From assembly GCF_004402785.1 (NCBI RefSeq), contig NZ_SOFP01000013.1, positions 1 to 64,000 of the forward strand: a stretch of 64,000 nt of DNA, written 5' to 3'. This DNA is from Cryobacterium algoritolerans. GTDB taxonomy: Bacteria > Actinomycetota > Actinomycetes > Actinomycetales > Microbacteriaceae. The position numbers and the translations under genes were made by a program. Positions 7,957 to 17,415 of this stretch are shown here, piece after piece (the stretch's first letter is position 1; every line of letters starts with the position of its first letter). The notes beneath the pieces are model-generated. The model was given only the letters and a program-made list of their open reading frames with translations. It was not told the DNA's origin and did not search any database.

Positions 7957-9771
7957 TCAGTACTTCCTTTCCATCGGCTGGTAGCGCGTAATGGTGACGG
8001 GCTTCCAGTCGAGCGCAATGTGGTCGGCCGCGTCGGCCGAGAGAGGGTCACCGGTGAGGTACGCCATGGTGTGCACGAGGTAGTTCTCGTCGTCGCGCAG
8101 TGGGAAGTCGTCGCGCATGTGGCCGCCGCGGCTCTCTTTCCGGTTGCGGGCCGAGTAGACGACCACCTCGGCCAGGTCGAGCAGGAAGCCGAGTTCGACG
8201 GCCTCGAGCAGGTCGGTGTTGAACCGGCGGCCTTTGTCCTGCACGCCGATGTTCTTGTAGCGCTCGCGCAGGCCGTGGATGACGTTGGTGACGTCGGAGA
8301 GCGACTCGTCGGTGCGGAAGACCTGCGCCTTCGCGTCCATGGTCTCCTGCAGTTCCCTGCGGAGCACCGCGATGCGCTCGGTCCCGGTCGACGAACGGAT
8401 GCCCTCGAGCAGCCCGCGCACGGCCTTCGCCGGGTCGGCGGGCAGCGGCACGAACTCGGCCGTCTTGACGTACTCGACCGCGTTGTTCCCGGCGCGCTTG
8501 CCGAACACGTTGATGTCCAGCAGCGAGTTGGTGCCGAGCCGGTTGGAGCCGTGCACGGACACGCAGGCACATTCGCCGGCCGCGTAGAGGCCGGGCACGA
8601 CGGTGGTGTTGTTGCGCAACACCTCCGCGTTGACGTTGGTCGGGATGCCGCCCATCGCGTAGTGTGCGGTCGGCATCACCGGAACCGGCTCGGTGACCGG
8701 GTCGACGCCGAGGTAGGTGCGGGCGAACTCGGTGATGTCGGGGAGCTTGGTCTCCAGGACCTCGGCGCCCAGGTGGGTGCAGTCGAGGTACAGGTAGTCC
8801 TTGTTCGGTCCGGCGCCGCGGCCCTCCGCGACCTCCTTGACCATGCAGCGCGCGATGATGTCGCGCGGGGCGAGGTCCTTGATCGTCGGGGCGTAGCGTT
8901 CCATGAACCGTTCGCCGGCGGCGTTGCGGAGGATGGCACCCTCGCCGCGGGCGCCCTCGGTCAGCAGGATGCCGAGCCCGGCGAGGCCGGTCGGGTGGAA
9001 CTGGAAGAACTCCATGTCCTCGAGCGGCAGGCCCTTGCGCCAGATGATGCCGACGCCGTCACCGGTGAGGGTGTGGGCGTTCGAGGTGGTCTTGTAGATC
9101 TTGCCGAACCCGCCGGTGGCGAAGATGAACGCCTTCGCCTGGAAGACGTGCAGCTCGCCGCTGGAGAGATCGTAGGCGACGACGCCGGAGGGCTGGTCGA
9201 CGCCGTCCACCTCGGTCATCACAAGGTCGAGCACGTAGAACTCGTTGAAGAAGTTGATGCCCAGCTTGACACAGTTCTGGTAAAGGGTCTGCAGGATCAT
9301 GTGGCCGGTGCGGTCGGCGGCGTAGCAGGCCCGGCGAACGGGCGCCTTGCCGTGGTCGCTGGTGTGGCCGCCGAAACGGCGCTGGTCGATCTTGCCCTCC
9401 GGCGTGCGGTTGAAGGGCAGGCCCATGTTCTCCAGGTCGATGACCGCGTCGATGGCTTCCTTGGCGAGGATCTCTGCCGCGTCCTGGTCGACGAGGTAGT
9501 CACCGCCCTTGACGGTGTCGAACGTGTGCCATTCCCAGTTGTCTTCTTCGACGTTGGCGAGGGCCGCGGCCATCCCGCCCTGTGCCGCGCCCGTGTGGGA
9601 GCGGGTCGGGTAGAGCTTGGAGATCACGGCGGTGCTGGCGCCGGGGCCGGCTTCGATGGCGGCGCGCATGCCTGCCCCACCCGCTCCCACGATCACGATG
9701 TCGAACTGGTGGTAGTGAACGCCATCAACGATGGTGGACTCCGTGGGTGCTGTTGTGGGTGCATCCGTCAT
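7957..9771 (-). CDS. sdhA: Succinate dehydrogenase flavoprotein subunit
   Basis: The 604-residue catalytic subunit oxidises succinate to fumarate in the TCA cycle. The FAD dinucleotide fold is [19 protein letters not shown] near the N-terminus. The covalent FAD histidine lies in [15 protein letters not shown]. Substrate and active-site motifs include FHPTGL, the Arg in [12 protein letters not shown], and [18 protein letters not shown] near residue 400. The C-terminal domain ends [11 protein letters not shown], typical of actinobacterial SdhA. It lies between sdhD (18-base gap) and sdhB (no gap). Confidence 0.97.
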   Translation of the reverse strand: MTDAPTTAPTESTIVDGVHYHQFDIVIVGAGGAGMRAAIEAGPGASTAVISKLYPTRSHTGAAQGGMAAALANVEEDNWEWHTFDTVKGGDYLVDQDAAEILAKEAIDAVIDLENMGLPFNRTPEGKIDQRRFGGHTSDHGKAPVRRACYAADRTGHMILQTLYQNCVKLGINFFNEFYVLDLVMTEVDGVDQPSGVVAYDLSSGELHVFQAKAFIFATGGFGKIYKTTSNAHTLTGDGVGIIWRKGLPLEDMEFFQFHPTGLAGLGILLTEGARGEGAILRNAAGERFMERYAPTIKDLAPRDIIARCMVKEVAEGRGAGPNKDYLYLDCTHLGAEVLETKLPDITEFARTYLGVDPVTEPVPVMPTAHYAMGGIPTNVNAEVLRNNTTVVPGLYAAGECACVSVHGSNRLGTNSLLDINVFGKRAGNNAVEYVKTAEFVPLPADPAKAVRGLLEGIRSSTGTERIAVLRRELQETMDAKAQVFRTDESLSDVTNVIHGLRERYKNIGVQDKGRRFNTDLLEAVELGFLLDLAEVVVYSARNRKESRGGHMRDDFPLRDDENYLVHTMAYLTGDPLSADAADHIALDWKPVTITRYQPMERKY

Positions 9772-9789
9772 GGTGTGTGTGTGCAGCTC

Positions 9790-10242
9790 CTAGTTGGCCG
9801 AGCAGAACGAGGGAAGAAGGTTGGCCGGTGATCCGGCCGGGCAGGCGTCGAAGGTATAGATGACGAGCGTGCCGAGCACGATCAGGATGACCACGGCGGC
9901 GAGGATCGACGACTTGAGGATGCCGCGGGTCAGCTGCGTCGTCGCATAATCGTTGACCAGGGTGCGCATGCCGTTGCCGCCGTGGATCAGGGCGAGCCAG
10001 AGCATCAGCACGTCCCAGGTCTGCCAGAACGGGTTCGCGAGCTTGCCGGCGACGAAGGCGAAGTTGAGGGCGTCGACGCCCTTGCCGATCATCAGGTTGA
10101 CGAAGAGATGGCCGAAGATGAGCACGACCAGCACGACGCCGGAGACGCGCATGTAGATCCAGCCCCACTTCTCCCAGTTGACGCCGCGTTTCTGCGGCGA
10201 ACGGGAGTACGGGCTGCGGGGAGCGTCGATGGTGGATGTCAT
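9790..10242 (-). CDS. sdhD: Succinate dehydrogenase membrane anchor subunit
   Basis: A 150-residue hydrophobic anchor of complex II. Three membrane spans are visible: MRVSGVVLVVLIFGHLFVN, WQTWDVLMLWLALIHGGNG and the C-terminal SSILAAVVILIVLGTLVIY. The histidines in FGHLFVN and LIHGGNG are candidate haem ligands or quinone-pocket residues. The N-terminal ~25 residues are polar. It lies between sdhC (13-base gap) and sdhA in the same leftward operon. Confidence 0.92.
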   Translation of the reverse strand: MTSTIDAPRSPYSRSPQKRGVNWEKWGWIYMRVSGVVLVVLIFGHLFVNLMIGKGVDALNFAFVAGKLANPFWQTWDVLMLWLALIHGGNGMRTLVNDYATTQLTRGILKSSILAAVVILIVLGTLVIYTFDACPAGSPANLLPSFCSAN

Positions 10243-10255
10243 GAGAGTCTCCCGC

Positions 10256-10672
10256 CTATTTGTTGAACACGTTGTAGAGGTGGCGAGGTACGAAGCCCAG
10301 CATCGTGACGACCCAGAGGCCGATCACGACGTAGAACATGACCTTCTGGTACTTCGCGTTCCAAAAGTCGATCAGGATGATCCGGATCCCGTTGAACGCG
10401 TGGAACACGATCGCCGCGACGAGCGCGGTCTCACCGAGGCCCATGATCGGGGTCTGGTAGCTGGAGATCACCCCGTTGTAGGCCTCCGGGCTGACGCGCA
10501 CGAGCGCGGTGTCCAGAATGTGGACCAGCAGAAAGAAGAAGATCGCCACACCGGTGATGCGGTGCAGGACCCATGACCACATGCCCTCGCGGCCCCGGTA
10601 CAGGGTGCCGGCGGGGCGAAGTGATGTCGTCTTCTGCTGGGATGCAAGTGTCGCTGCCGATTGCTGTGGCAT
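10256..10672 (-). CDS. sdhC: Succinate dehydrogenase cytochrome b556 subunit
   Basis: The 138-residue first gene of the sdhCDAB operon encodes the cytochrome b anchor. The family signature is GMWSWVLHRITGVAIFFFLL with HRITG, followed by LVHILDTALV and further spans FHAFNGIRIILIDFW and VMFYVVIGLWVVTMLGF. I chose ATG 10672 because it is preceded by GGAGGG with about six bases of spacing. The frame is open upstream to 10879, but that extension reads Arg-rich and unrelated to the family. Confidence 0.92.
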   Translation of the reverse strand: MPQQSAATLASQQKTTSLRPAGTLYRGREGMWSWVLHRITGVAIFFFLLVHILDTALVRVSPEAYNGVISSYQTPIMGLGETALVAAIVFHAFNGIRIILIDFWNAKYQKVMFYVVIGLWVVTMLGFVPRHLYNVFNK

Positions 10673-10785
10673 GACCAACCCTCCCTGGCTGATAGCGGCC
10701 ACGACGATGTCAGGCCGACGGTGCGCAGAACGCATGTGAGACCATCCTAAGTCTCTCTGCGCCGAGATATTATCCCCGCGGACGG

Positions 10786-11940
10786 CTAACGCTGCATTGA
10801 CAGCGGAACCGACACCGTGGCCCGCACCGCGGAGCGTTCGTCGACGACCTGATCGTAGTAATCGAGCAGGGTTCCGCACACGTTCTCCCAGGATCGGCCG
10901 AGCACGCCGCGGCGTCCGGCCTCGCCCATCCGGTGGCGCAGCTGCGCGTCTGCGGCGAGCCGGGAGACGCAGCGGCGCAGGTCCCGTTCGTCGTCCGGGG
11001 TGAACAGGAGGCCGTTCTCGCCGTGCTCCACCAGGTCGATCGGACCGCCGGCGTGCGGGGCTACGACGGGCAGGCCGGCGGCGTGCGCCTCCTGGATGGT
11101 CTGGCCGAAGGTTTCCTCGGTGCCGGCGTGGACAAAAATGTCAAAGCTCGCGTAGGCCGCGGCCAGCTCCGGCCCGGCGAGCCTGCCCAGCCAGGTCACC
11201 GGCATCCCGGCGAGTTCCCGTCGGATCGACGGCACGGACGGCCCGTCGCCGACCAGGGCCAGGCGGATGCCGGGCACGCCGCGCAGCGCCCGGAACCGTT
11301 CGACCTGCTTCTCCGGCGCCATCCGGCCGACGTAGCCGACGACGACCTCGCCGTTCGGGGCCAGCCGCCGGCGCAGGGCGGCGACCGCCGGGTCGCCGCG
11401 GCGATTCGGGTGGTAACCGACCAGGTCCACTCCGCGGGTCCAGCGGGCCAGCCGCCGCACGCCCACCCGGCGGAGGTCGTGCATCGACGCCGTCGACGGC
11501 ACCAGGGTGAGGTCGGCACCCTCGTGCACCCACTTCACGAAACGCCAGGCCGCGTTGGCCGCCTGGCCGAGCTTGTTCCGGCGGGCGTAGCCGGCCACAT
11601 CCGTCTGGAACACGGCGACGCTGGGGATGCCCTGGCGGTTCGCCGCGGCGATACCCTGAGCGCCGAGCAGGAACGGTGACGCGGCGTGCAACACGTCAGG
11701 GCCGAACTCCGCGAGCAGCCGGTGCACGTGCGGGCTGGGCATCCCCACCGGAAACTGACGGTAGGACAGGGCCGGCACGCTGTGCACGGGGAAGCCCGCA
11801 TACTCCGCGGGGGCGCCGGAGGGGGCGATCAGCATGGCCTCGTGGCCGGTGCGCGCCAGGTGCTCGAGCACCTTGCAGACGCTGGTGGTGACTCCGCTGA
11901 CGGTGGGCAGGAAACTTTCGGTGATGAGCGCAACCCTCAT
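10786..11940 (-). CDS. GDP-mannose-type GT4 glycosyltransferase, MgtA/PimB-like
   Basis: A 384-residue GT-B glycosyltransferase (family 4), starting MRVALITESFLPTVSGVTTS, the actinobacterial MgtA-like N-terminus. The N-domain loop is TGHEAMLIAP. The C-domain shows VVVGYVGRMAPEKQ (donor phosphate binding), LALVGDGP and the E-x7-E motif FVHAGTEETFGQTIQEAHAAG. MgtA-type enzymes add alpha-mannose from GDP-mannose to membrane glycolipids; the acceptor here is inferred. It is divergent from manC with 78 bases between, so GDP-mannose supply and use are paired. The frame extends upstream over manC but has no family similarity there; ATG 11940 is the start. Confidence 0.88.
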   Translation of the reverse strand: MRVALITESFLPTVSGVTTSVCKVLEHLARTGHEAMLIAPSGAPAEYAGFPVHSVPALSYRQFPVGMPSPHVHRLLAEFGPDVLHAASPFLLGAQGIAAANRQGIPSVAVFQTDVAGYARRNKLGQAANAAWRFVKWVHEGADLTLVPSTASMHDLRRVGVRRLARWTRGVDLVGYHPNRRGDPAVAALRRRLAPNGEVVVGYVGRMAPEKQVERFRALRGVPGIRLALVGDGPSVPSIRRELAGMPVTWLGRLAGPELAAAYASFDIFVHAGTEETFGQTIQEAHAAGLPVVAPHAGGPIDLVEHGENGLLFTPDDERDLRRCVSRLAADAQLRHRMGEAGRRGVLGRSWENVCGTLLDYYDQVVDERSAVRATVSVPLSMQR

Positions 11941-12018
11941 GCCGCGAGCGTAGGCAGCCGCGGCGTCCGGCCGGTGAATGCACGGTGAACGGCAACGTGC
12001 GGGCGGTAGTCTGGCCGG

Positions 12019-13140
12019 ATGCCAGCTACTTCGGACGCCCTCGCTCGTTTCTACAGCGTGATCCCGGCGGGCGGGATCGGCTCGCGCTTGTGGCCGCTGT
12101 CGCGCGCCGACGCCCCCAAGTTCCTGCACGATCTGACCGGGTCAGGGCAGACCCTGCTGCGCGACACCTGGGACCGGCTGGCGCCGCTCTCCGGCGACCA
12201 GCGAATCATGGTGGTGACCGGACGCGCCCATCGCGCCGCCGTCGAGGCCCAGCTCCCCGAGCTGGCCGACCACAATGTGGTGCTGGAAAGCGAGCCGCGG
12301 GAGTCCACCGCTGCGATCGGCCTGGCCGCCGCGATCCTCGAGAAGCGCGAGCCCGGCGTGATCATCGGCTCCTTCGCCGCCGACCACGTGATCAAGGGCC
12401 CAATCCTGTTCCGCCAGGCCGTTGCCGAGGCCGTCGCCGCCGCGGATGCCGGCTACATCGTCACCATCGGCATCCGTCCCACCGAACCCGCCATCGGCTT
12501 CGGCTATATCAAGACCTCCGGTGCGCTCGAGATCGTGGGCGCCGACAGTGCGCTGTCGGTTGATTCCTTCGTGGAGAAGCCCGATCTGGCCACCGCTCGC
12601 GGATACCTGAAGAACGGGCATTACCTCTGGAATGCCGGAATGTTCATCGCGCGGGCCGATCGCCTGCTCGAGGAAATCGGCGCCGCCGAGCCTGAGCTGC
12701 TCGCCGGCCTGCTCGAACTCGCCGAGGTCTGGGACACCCCGCGCCGCGGCGCGATCGTCGACCGGGTCTGGCCACGGCTGAAGAAGATCGCGATCGACTA
12801 CTCGGTCGCCGAGCCCGTCGCGGCCAGAGGCAAGCTCGCAGTGATCCCCGGCCAGTTCGACTGGGACGACGTGGGTGACTTCGCCTCGATCGCGAAGATC
12901 CACGCGAACGGCCGCAAGCGCGACCTCGCCATCCTCGGCGAGGGAGCCCGCGTGCTCGCCGACTCGTCGAGCGGAATCGTCGTCAGCCACACCGGGCGCA
13001 TGATCGCCCTGATCGGAGTGGAGGACATCGTCGTGGTCGACACGCCGGACGCCCTGCTTGTGACGACCAGCGCGAACGCGCAGAAGGTCAAGGCCGTCGT
13101 CGACGCATTGAAGCTCTCCGGAAGCACCGACGTCCTCTGA
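12019..13140 (+). CDS. manC: Mannose-1-phosphate guanylyltransferase
   Basis: A 373-residue nucleotidyltransferase that makes GDP-mannose from mannose 1-phosphate and GTP. Visible motifs are VIPAGGIGSRLWPLSRADAP with K-F-L (nucleotide-binding loop), the lysine in VEKPDLATARGYL, LWNAGMFIARAD and FDWDDVGDFASI. It lacks the C-terminal cupin isomerase domain of bifunctional enzymes, so mannose-6-phosphate isomerase must be elsewhere. The frame starts MPATSDALARFYSVIPAGG. It is divergently arranged with the GT4 mannosyltransferase. Confidence 0.94.
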   Translation: MPATSDALARFYSVIPAGGIGSRLWPLSRADAPKFLHDLTGSGQTLLRDTWDRLAPLSGDQRIMVVTGRAHRAAVEAQLPELADHNVVLESEPRESTAAIGLAAAILEKREPGVIIGSFAADHVIKGPILFRQAVAEAVAAADAGYIVTIGIRPTEPAIGFGYIKTSGALEIVGADSALSVDSFVEKPDLATARGYLKNGHYLWNAGMFIARADRLLEEIGAAEPELLAGLLELAEVWDTPRRGAIVDRVWPRLKKIAIDYSVAEPVAARGKLAVIPGQFDWDDVGDFASIAKIHANGRKRDLAILGEGARVLADSSSGIVVSHTGRMIALIGVEDIVVVDTPDALLVTTSANAQKVKAVVDALKLSGSTDVL

Positions 13141-13259
13141 CCGGGACCCGGTGGTGAGGTCGGCGAACGCTGGATAATACTCCCGATGCGACACTCATTC
13201 GCGCCGCGGCGGCTGCACGAATGTCGCGGCTTGGTAACCATTCGGTTGCAGCCTGATTT

Positions 13260-13273
13260 TGCTCATCTGAGCA
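13260..13273. promoter_or_regulatory. Candidate operator palindrome upstream of the BMP gene
   Basis: TGCTCA-TC-TGAGCA is a perfect 6+6 palindrome about 73 bases before the TTG start of the BMP lipoprotein gene, in an otherwise empty 206-bp region. Its position suits an operator for a regulator of nucleoside uptake. No regulator gene is adjacent and no clear -10/-35 pair was found. Confidence 0.3.
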
Positions 13274-13346
13274 GTGAAACATTCGGTAACGTGTAGTCCA
13301 ACACAGCCCCTGCGGACCCGCGCCGGGCGACCATAGGAGGTCAATC

Positions 13347-14450
13347 TTGACAATCACGAAACGTAGGGCCGCTCTTAGCGGTCTTGCCACGCTCGGCGTT
13401 GTGGCCCTGCTCGCGGCCTGCGCCCCGGCACCGACCGGCGGCGGATCTTCCGGCTCGGCCGCGGCGTCCAACTATCGGCCGTGCATCGTCTCCGACTTCG
13501 GCGGGTTCGACGACAAGTCATTCAACCAGTCCAGCTTCGACGGGATGACCCAGGCCGCCGACGAGCTCGGGATTAAGTTCAAGCAGGCCGAGTCCAAGTC
13601 GGAAGACCAGTACGCCAGCAACACCAGCAGCATGGTCGACCAGGGCTGCAACTTTGTGCTCACCGTCGGCTTCGCCCTCGCCAACGCCACCCGCGACGCG
13701 GCCAAGACGAGCCCCAAGACCCACTTCGCCCTGATTGACTCCGCCCTCTCGAACGATGACTTCAGTCCGCTCAAGCTTGACAACGTGAAGCCGGTCCTCT
13801 ACGACACCGCGCAGGCCGCGTTCCTGGCCGGCTACCTCGCCGCCGGCACCAGCAAGAGCGGAATCGTCGGAACCTACGGCGGACTCCAGTTCCCGTCCGT
13901 CACCATCTTCATGGACGGCTTCGCCGACGGCGTCAAATACTACAACGACCAGAAGGGCAAGGCCGTCAAGGTTCTCGGCTGGGACAAGGCCGCGCAGACC
14001 GGTCTCTTCGCCGGCAGCTTCGACGACATCAACCAGGGCAAGGCGCTCAGCACCGGTCTGATCGACCAGGGCGCCGACATCATCCTGCCGGTTGCGGGAC
14101 CGCTGTTCCAGGGTACCGCGCAGGCCATCCAGGACTCAGGCAAGGACGTCGCCATCATCGGCGTCGACAGCGACCTGTTCGAGACCACGCCCGAATTCAA
14201 GGCCCTGTACCTCACCTCGGTGCTCAAGCAGATGGCCGCCGCCACCAAGCAGATCGTCGTCGACGACTCGAAGGGTGACTTCACGGCCGCCCCGTACGTG
14301 GGCACGCTCGAGAACAAGGGCGTCGACATCGCCCCGTTGCACGACTGGGAATCCAAGGTTGACCCCGCGCTCGTGAAAGAGGTCGACGCTCTCAAGGCCG
14401 ACATCATCAGCGGCAAGCTCAAGGTCGAGTCGCCCTCCACCCCGAAATAA
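13347..14450 (+). CDS. BMP-family substrate-binding lipoprotein (nucleoside uptake)
   Basis: A 367-residue lipoprotein of the basic membrane protein (BMP/PnrA) family, which bind nucleosides outside the membrane for ABC import. The start is TTG 13347, supported by a perfect AGGAGG six bases upstream. The lipobox is ALLAAC with Cys25, followed by a Gly/Ser linker. PnrA-like motifs are SDFGGFDDKSFNQSSFDGM near the mature N-terminus, TVGFALANA, GTYGGLQFPSVTIFMDGFADG and IIGVDSDLFE. It is followed by a strong terminator and then by the ATPase and two permeases, so the binder can be made in excess of the transporter. Confidence 0.93.
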   Translation: MTITKRRAALSGLATLGVVALLAACAPAPTGGGSSGSAAASNYRPCIVSDFGGFDDKSFNQSSFDGMTQAADELGIKFKQAESKSEDQYASNTSSMVDQGCNFVLTVGFALANATRDAAKTSPKTHFALIDSALSNDDFSPLKLDNVKPVLYDTAQAAFLAGYLAAGTSKSGIVGTYGGLQFPSVTIFMDGFADGVKYYNDQKGKAVKVLGWDKAAQTGLFAGSFDDINQGKALSTGLIDQGADIILPVAGPLFQGTAQAIQDSGKDVAIIGVDSDLFETTPEFKALYLTSVLKQMAAATKQIVVDDSKGDFTAAPYVGTLENKGVDIAPLHDWESKVDPALVKEVDALKADIISGKLKVESPSTPK

Positions 14451-14470
14451 CACCACCAGCACCACGATGC

Positions 14471-14499
14471 GGGGAGGCCAGCGACACGCTGGCCTCCCC
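14471..14499 (+). terminator. Strong hairpin after the BMP gene
   Basis: A 12-bp perfect stem GGGGAGGCCAGC / GCTGGCCTCCCC with a 5-base loop, followed by GTTTCGCTT. It separates the binding-protein gene from the ABC ATPase gene and probably causes partial termination. Confidence 0.85.
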
Positions 14500-14632
14500 G
14501 TTTCGCTTGAAAAGCGCCGATCAATTACTCAGACGAGCAGACCGGGCCAACATATGAGCAAATCGGTTTGGAAACACCATCATTCGCGCAGGTGCCATCT
14601 CAGATGCACGCCCACTCAATAGAATCGGGATC

Positions 14633-16153
14633 ATGAAGCTCGAACTTCGCGGCATTACGAAGAAATTCGGTGCCCTGGTCGCGAACGACCACATCAACCT
14701 CACCGTCGAGGCCGGCGAAATCCATGCGCTGTTGGGCGAGAACGGCGCTGGCAAGTCAACCCTCATGAACGTGCTCTACGGGCTGTACCGAGCCGAAGAG
14801 GGCGAGATTCTGCTTGACGACGTCGTTCAGCACTTTGCTGGGCCAGGCGACGCGATGGCCGCGGGGATCGGCATGGTGCACCAGCACTTCATGCTCATCC
14901 CGGTGTTCACCGTCGCCGAAAACGTCATGCTCGGACACGAAGACACCAAGACCGGCGGGCGCCTCGATCTGGTGGCGGCCCGCAAGCGCGTCCGCGAGAT
15001 CTCCGACCGGTTCGGCTTCGACGTCGACCCCGACGCCCTCGTCGAAGACCTCCCCGTGGGAGTGCAGCAGCGGGTCGAGATCATCAAAGCCGTCTCTCGC
15101 GACGCGAAGGTGCTCGTCTTCGACGAGCCGACCGCTGTGCTCACCCCGCAAGAGACCGACGAGCTCATGGTCATCATGAGGCAGCTCAAGGACGCCGGCA
15201 CCTCCATCGTCTTCATCACGCACAAACTGCGGGAGGTGCGCGCCGTCGCCGACCGGATCACCGTCATCCGCCTCGGCGCCGTGGTCGGCGAAGCGTCCCC
15301 GACGGCGACAAACGTGGAACTGGCCACCATGATGGTGGGCCGCGCGGTCGACCTCACCGTGGACAAAGCCCCGGCAATTCCCGGTGACGCCGCCCTCGTC
15401 GTGGCGAACCTCAACGTGCTCGACGCGCACGGCCAGGTCCTGGTCAACAACGTCAGCTTCGAAGTACACAAGGGCGAGATCCTCGCCATCGCGGGGGTCC
15501 AAGGCAACGGCCAGACCGAACTCACCGAGGCGCTGATGGGCCTGCAGCCGCGGGTCTCCGGAGAGATCACCCTCGACGGCAAGTCGCTGCGCGGCCACTC
15601 CGTGCGCCAGGTGCTCGAGGCCGGAGTCGGCTTCGTCCCCGAGGACCGCACCGAGGACGGGCTGGTCGGCGAGTTCACCATCGCCGAGAACCTCATGCTC
15701 GACCGTTCCAACGACGAACCATTCGTAAGGCGGTGGAACGTGCAGCGCGCACTTCTCGCGAAGTTCGCGGTGGAGAAGGTCAAGGAATTCGACGTGCGTT
15801 CACAGGGCATCGAGACTCCCGTGGGGCGCCTGTCCGGCGGCAACCAGCAGAAGGTCGTCCTCGCCCGGGAGCTCAGCCGCGACCTGCGCCTCTTCGTCGC
15901 GGCACAGCCCACCCGCGGCCTCGACGTCGGGTCGATCGAATTCGTGCACGAACGCATCGTGGCAACCCGGGATTCCGGCACGCCGGTGGTCGTGATCTCG
16001 ACCGAACTCGATGAGGTCGCGGCCCTCGCCGACCGGATCATGGTCATGTACCGCGGGCGCATCGTCGGCATCGTGCCCGGCGACACCCCTCGCGCCGTCC
16101 TGGGATTGATGATGGCGGGCGAAGCACCCGCCGGAGAAGGAGCCGCAGCGTGA
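14633..16153 (+). CDS. Nucleoside ABC importer, duplicated ATP-binding protein
   Basis: A 506-residue ATPase with two fused nucleotide-binding domains, as in sugar and nucleoside (YufO/NupO-type) importers. Domain 1 has Walker A GENGAGKST (residues 35-43), LVFDEPTAVLTPQE as Walker B, and FITHKL as H-loop. Its signature region, VGVQQRVEIIKA, is less canonical. Domain 2 begins near residue 250 with the degenerate P-loop GVQGNGQTELTEALMG, signature LSGGNQQKVVLARE, and AAQPTRGLDVGS in place of Walker B. It is the first gene of a tight operon; its stop overlaps the next start by four bases. Confidence 0.93.
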   Translation: MKLELRGITKKFGALVANDHINLTVEAGEIHALLGENGAGKSTLMNVLYGLYRAEEGEILLDDVVQHFAGPGDAMAAGIGMVHQHFMLIPVFTVAENVMLGHEDTKTGGRLDLVAARKRVREISDRFGFDVDPDALVEDLPVGVQQRVEIIKAVSRDAKVLVFDEPTAVLTPQETDELMVIMRQLKDAGTSIVFITHKLREVRAVADRITVIRLGAVVGEASPTATNVELATMMVGRAVDLTVDKAPAIPGDAALVVANLNVLDAHGQVLVNNVSFEVHKGEILAIAGVQGNGQTELTEALMGLQPRVSGEITLDGKSLRGHSVRQVLEAGVGFVPEDRTEDGLVGEFTIAENLMLDRSNDEPFVRRWNVQRALLAKFAVEKVKEFDVRSQGIETPVGRLSGGNQQKVVLARELSRDLRLFVAAQPTRGLDVGSIEFVHERIVATRDSGTPVVVISTELDEVAALADRIMVMYRGRIVGIVPGDTPRAVLGLMMAGEAPAGEGAAA

Positions 16154-17415
16154 GCACCACACAGGGTCAGGGGACCGCTACCGACACGGCAACCTCGCCG
16201 GCCGGCCAGCCCTCCCGCTGGGACCGGATGTTCCGTGAGATCACCACCGGCAGCGCCATCATCTCCGTGTTGGCCGTCGTGCTGGCGCTGGTCGTCGGCG
16301 CGGTCATGATCGCCTTCACCAACAAGGATGTCCAGGCGAGCGCCGGTTACTTCTTCTCCAGGCCCGGCGACACGCTGGCCGCGATCTGGAACGCGGTGTC
16401 CGGGGCGTACTCGGCACTCTTCCAGGGTTCGGTCTACAACTTCCGTCGACCGAGTTTCGCCGCAGGGATCAAGCCCCTCACCGAGACGCTCACCTTCGCG
16501 ACCCCGCTGATCATGGCCGGCCTCGGCGTGGCGCTCGGCTTCCGGGTGGGCATGTTCAATATCGGCGGGCGCGGCCAGATGCTGATCGCGGCCGCGCTCG
16601 GCGGCTGGGTCGGCTTCGCTGTCGACCTGCCCTACGGGCTGCACTTGATCGTCGCACTCGTCGTCGGCATCCTCGGGGGTGCCCTCTGGGGTGGCGTCGT
16701 GGGCCTGCTCAAGGCCCGCACCGGTGCCCATGAGGTGATCACAACCATCATGCTCAACTACGTGGCGTTCTACCTCGTCAGCTACCTGCTCCGCGACGGC
16801 TTCCTGCAGACCCCAGGGTCGAACAACCCGAAGAGCCCGGCCACCAAGGTGACGGCGGTCTTCCCCGACCTGCTCGGCCCGAACTACATCCTGCACTTCG
16901 GCTTCATCCTGGCCATCCTCGCCACGATCTTCACCTGGTGGCTGCTCGCGCGCTCCAACCTCGGCTTCCAGTTCCGGGCCGTGGGGCTCAATCCGCACGC
17001 GGCCAAGGTGGCGGGCATCAGCGTCAAGCGCATGTATGTCTACGCGATGATGCTCTCGGGTGGGCTGGTCGGCCTGGCCGGGATCAACCAGGTCCTGGGC
17101 ACGACCACCAGCGGCTTCGGCGCCGGGCTCGACTCCGGCATCGGCTTCGACGCCATCACGGTGGCGCTGCTCGGCCGGTCCAAGCCCTGGGGGGTCTTCT
17201 GGGCCGGCATCCTGTTCGGCGCCTTCAAGGCCGGCGGGTTCTCGATGCAGGCCGCAGAGGGCGTGCCGATCGACATCGTGCTCGTCGTGCAGTCCCTGAT
17301 CGTGCTCTTCATCGCCGCCCCGCCGCTCGTCCGGGCGATCTTCCGCCTGCCGGTGCCGGGCACCACCCGTCGCAAGACCCAGGTCAACGTTTCCCAGGAG
17401 GTGGCAGCGAAATGA
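16150..17415 (+). CDS. Nucleoside ABC importer permease 1
   Basis: A 421-residue inner-membrane permease (BPD_transp_2 type, YufP/NupP-like). GTG 16150 overlaps the ATPase stop. About ten hydrophobic segments are visible. Family landmarks are FNIGGRGQMLIAAALGGWVG in the middle, KARTGAHEVITTIMLNYVAF, and the C-terminal FGAGLDSGIGFDAITVALLG with GRSKPWGVFWAGILFGAFKA. The N-terminal 30 residues are polar. It pairs with the next permease to form the channel for nucleosides delivered by the BMP lipoprotein. Confidence 0.92.
   Translation: MSTTQGQGTATDTATSPAGQPSRWDRMFREITTGSAIISVLAVVLALVVGAVMIAFTNKDVQASAGYFFSRPGDTLAAIWNAVSGAYSALFQGSVYNFRRPSFAAGIKPLTETLTFATPLIMAGLGVALGFRVGMFNIGGRGQMLIAAALGGWVGFAVDLPYGLHLIVALVVGILGGALWGGVVGLLKARTGAHEVITTIMLNYVAFYLVSYLLRDGFLQTPGSNNPKSPATKVTAVFPDLLGPNYILHFGFILAILATIFTWWLLARSNLGFQFRAVGLNPHAAKVAGISVKRMYVYAMMLSGGLVGLAGINQVLGTTTSGFGAGLDSGIGFDAITVALLGRSKPWGVFWAGILFGAFKAGGFSMQAAEGVPIDIVLVVQSLIVLFIAAPPLVRAIFRLPVPGTTRRKTQVNVSQEVAAK

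Noticed and set aside
7033-9831. Very long plus-strand frame opposite sdhB and sdhA
   Set aside because: It is the antisense shadow of two strong genes in high-GC DNA, with Val/Gly/Asp-rich low-complexity composition and no family motifs.
10673-10879. Longer N-terminus for SdhC
   Set aside because: The extra residues are Arg-rich and unlike the family. ATG 10672 has a good GGAGGG site.
13139-13153. ACCGGGACCCGGT after manC as a terminator
   Set aside because: The arms are separated by one base and no T run follows, so a stable hairpin loop is not possible as written.
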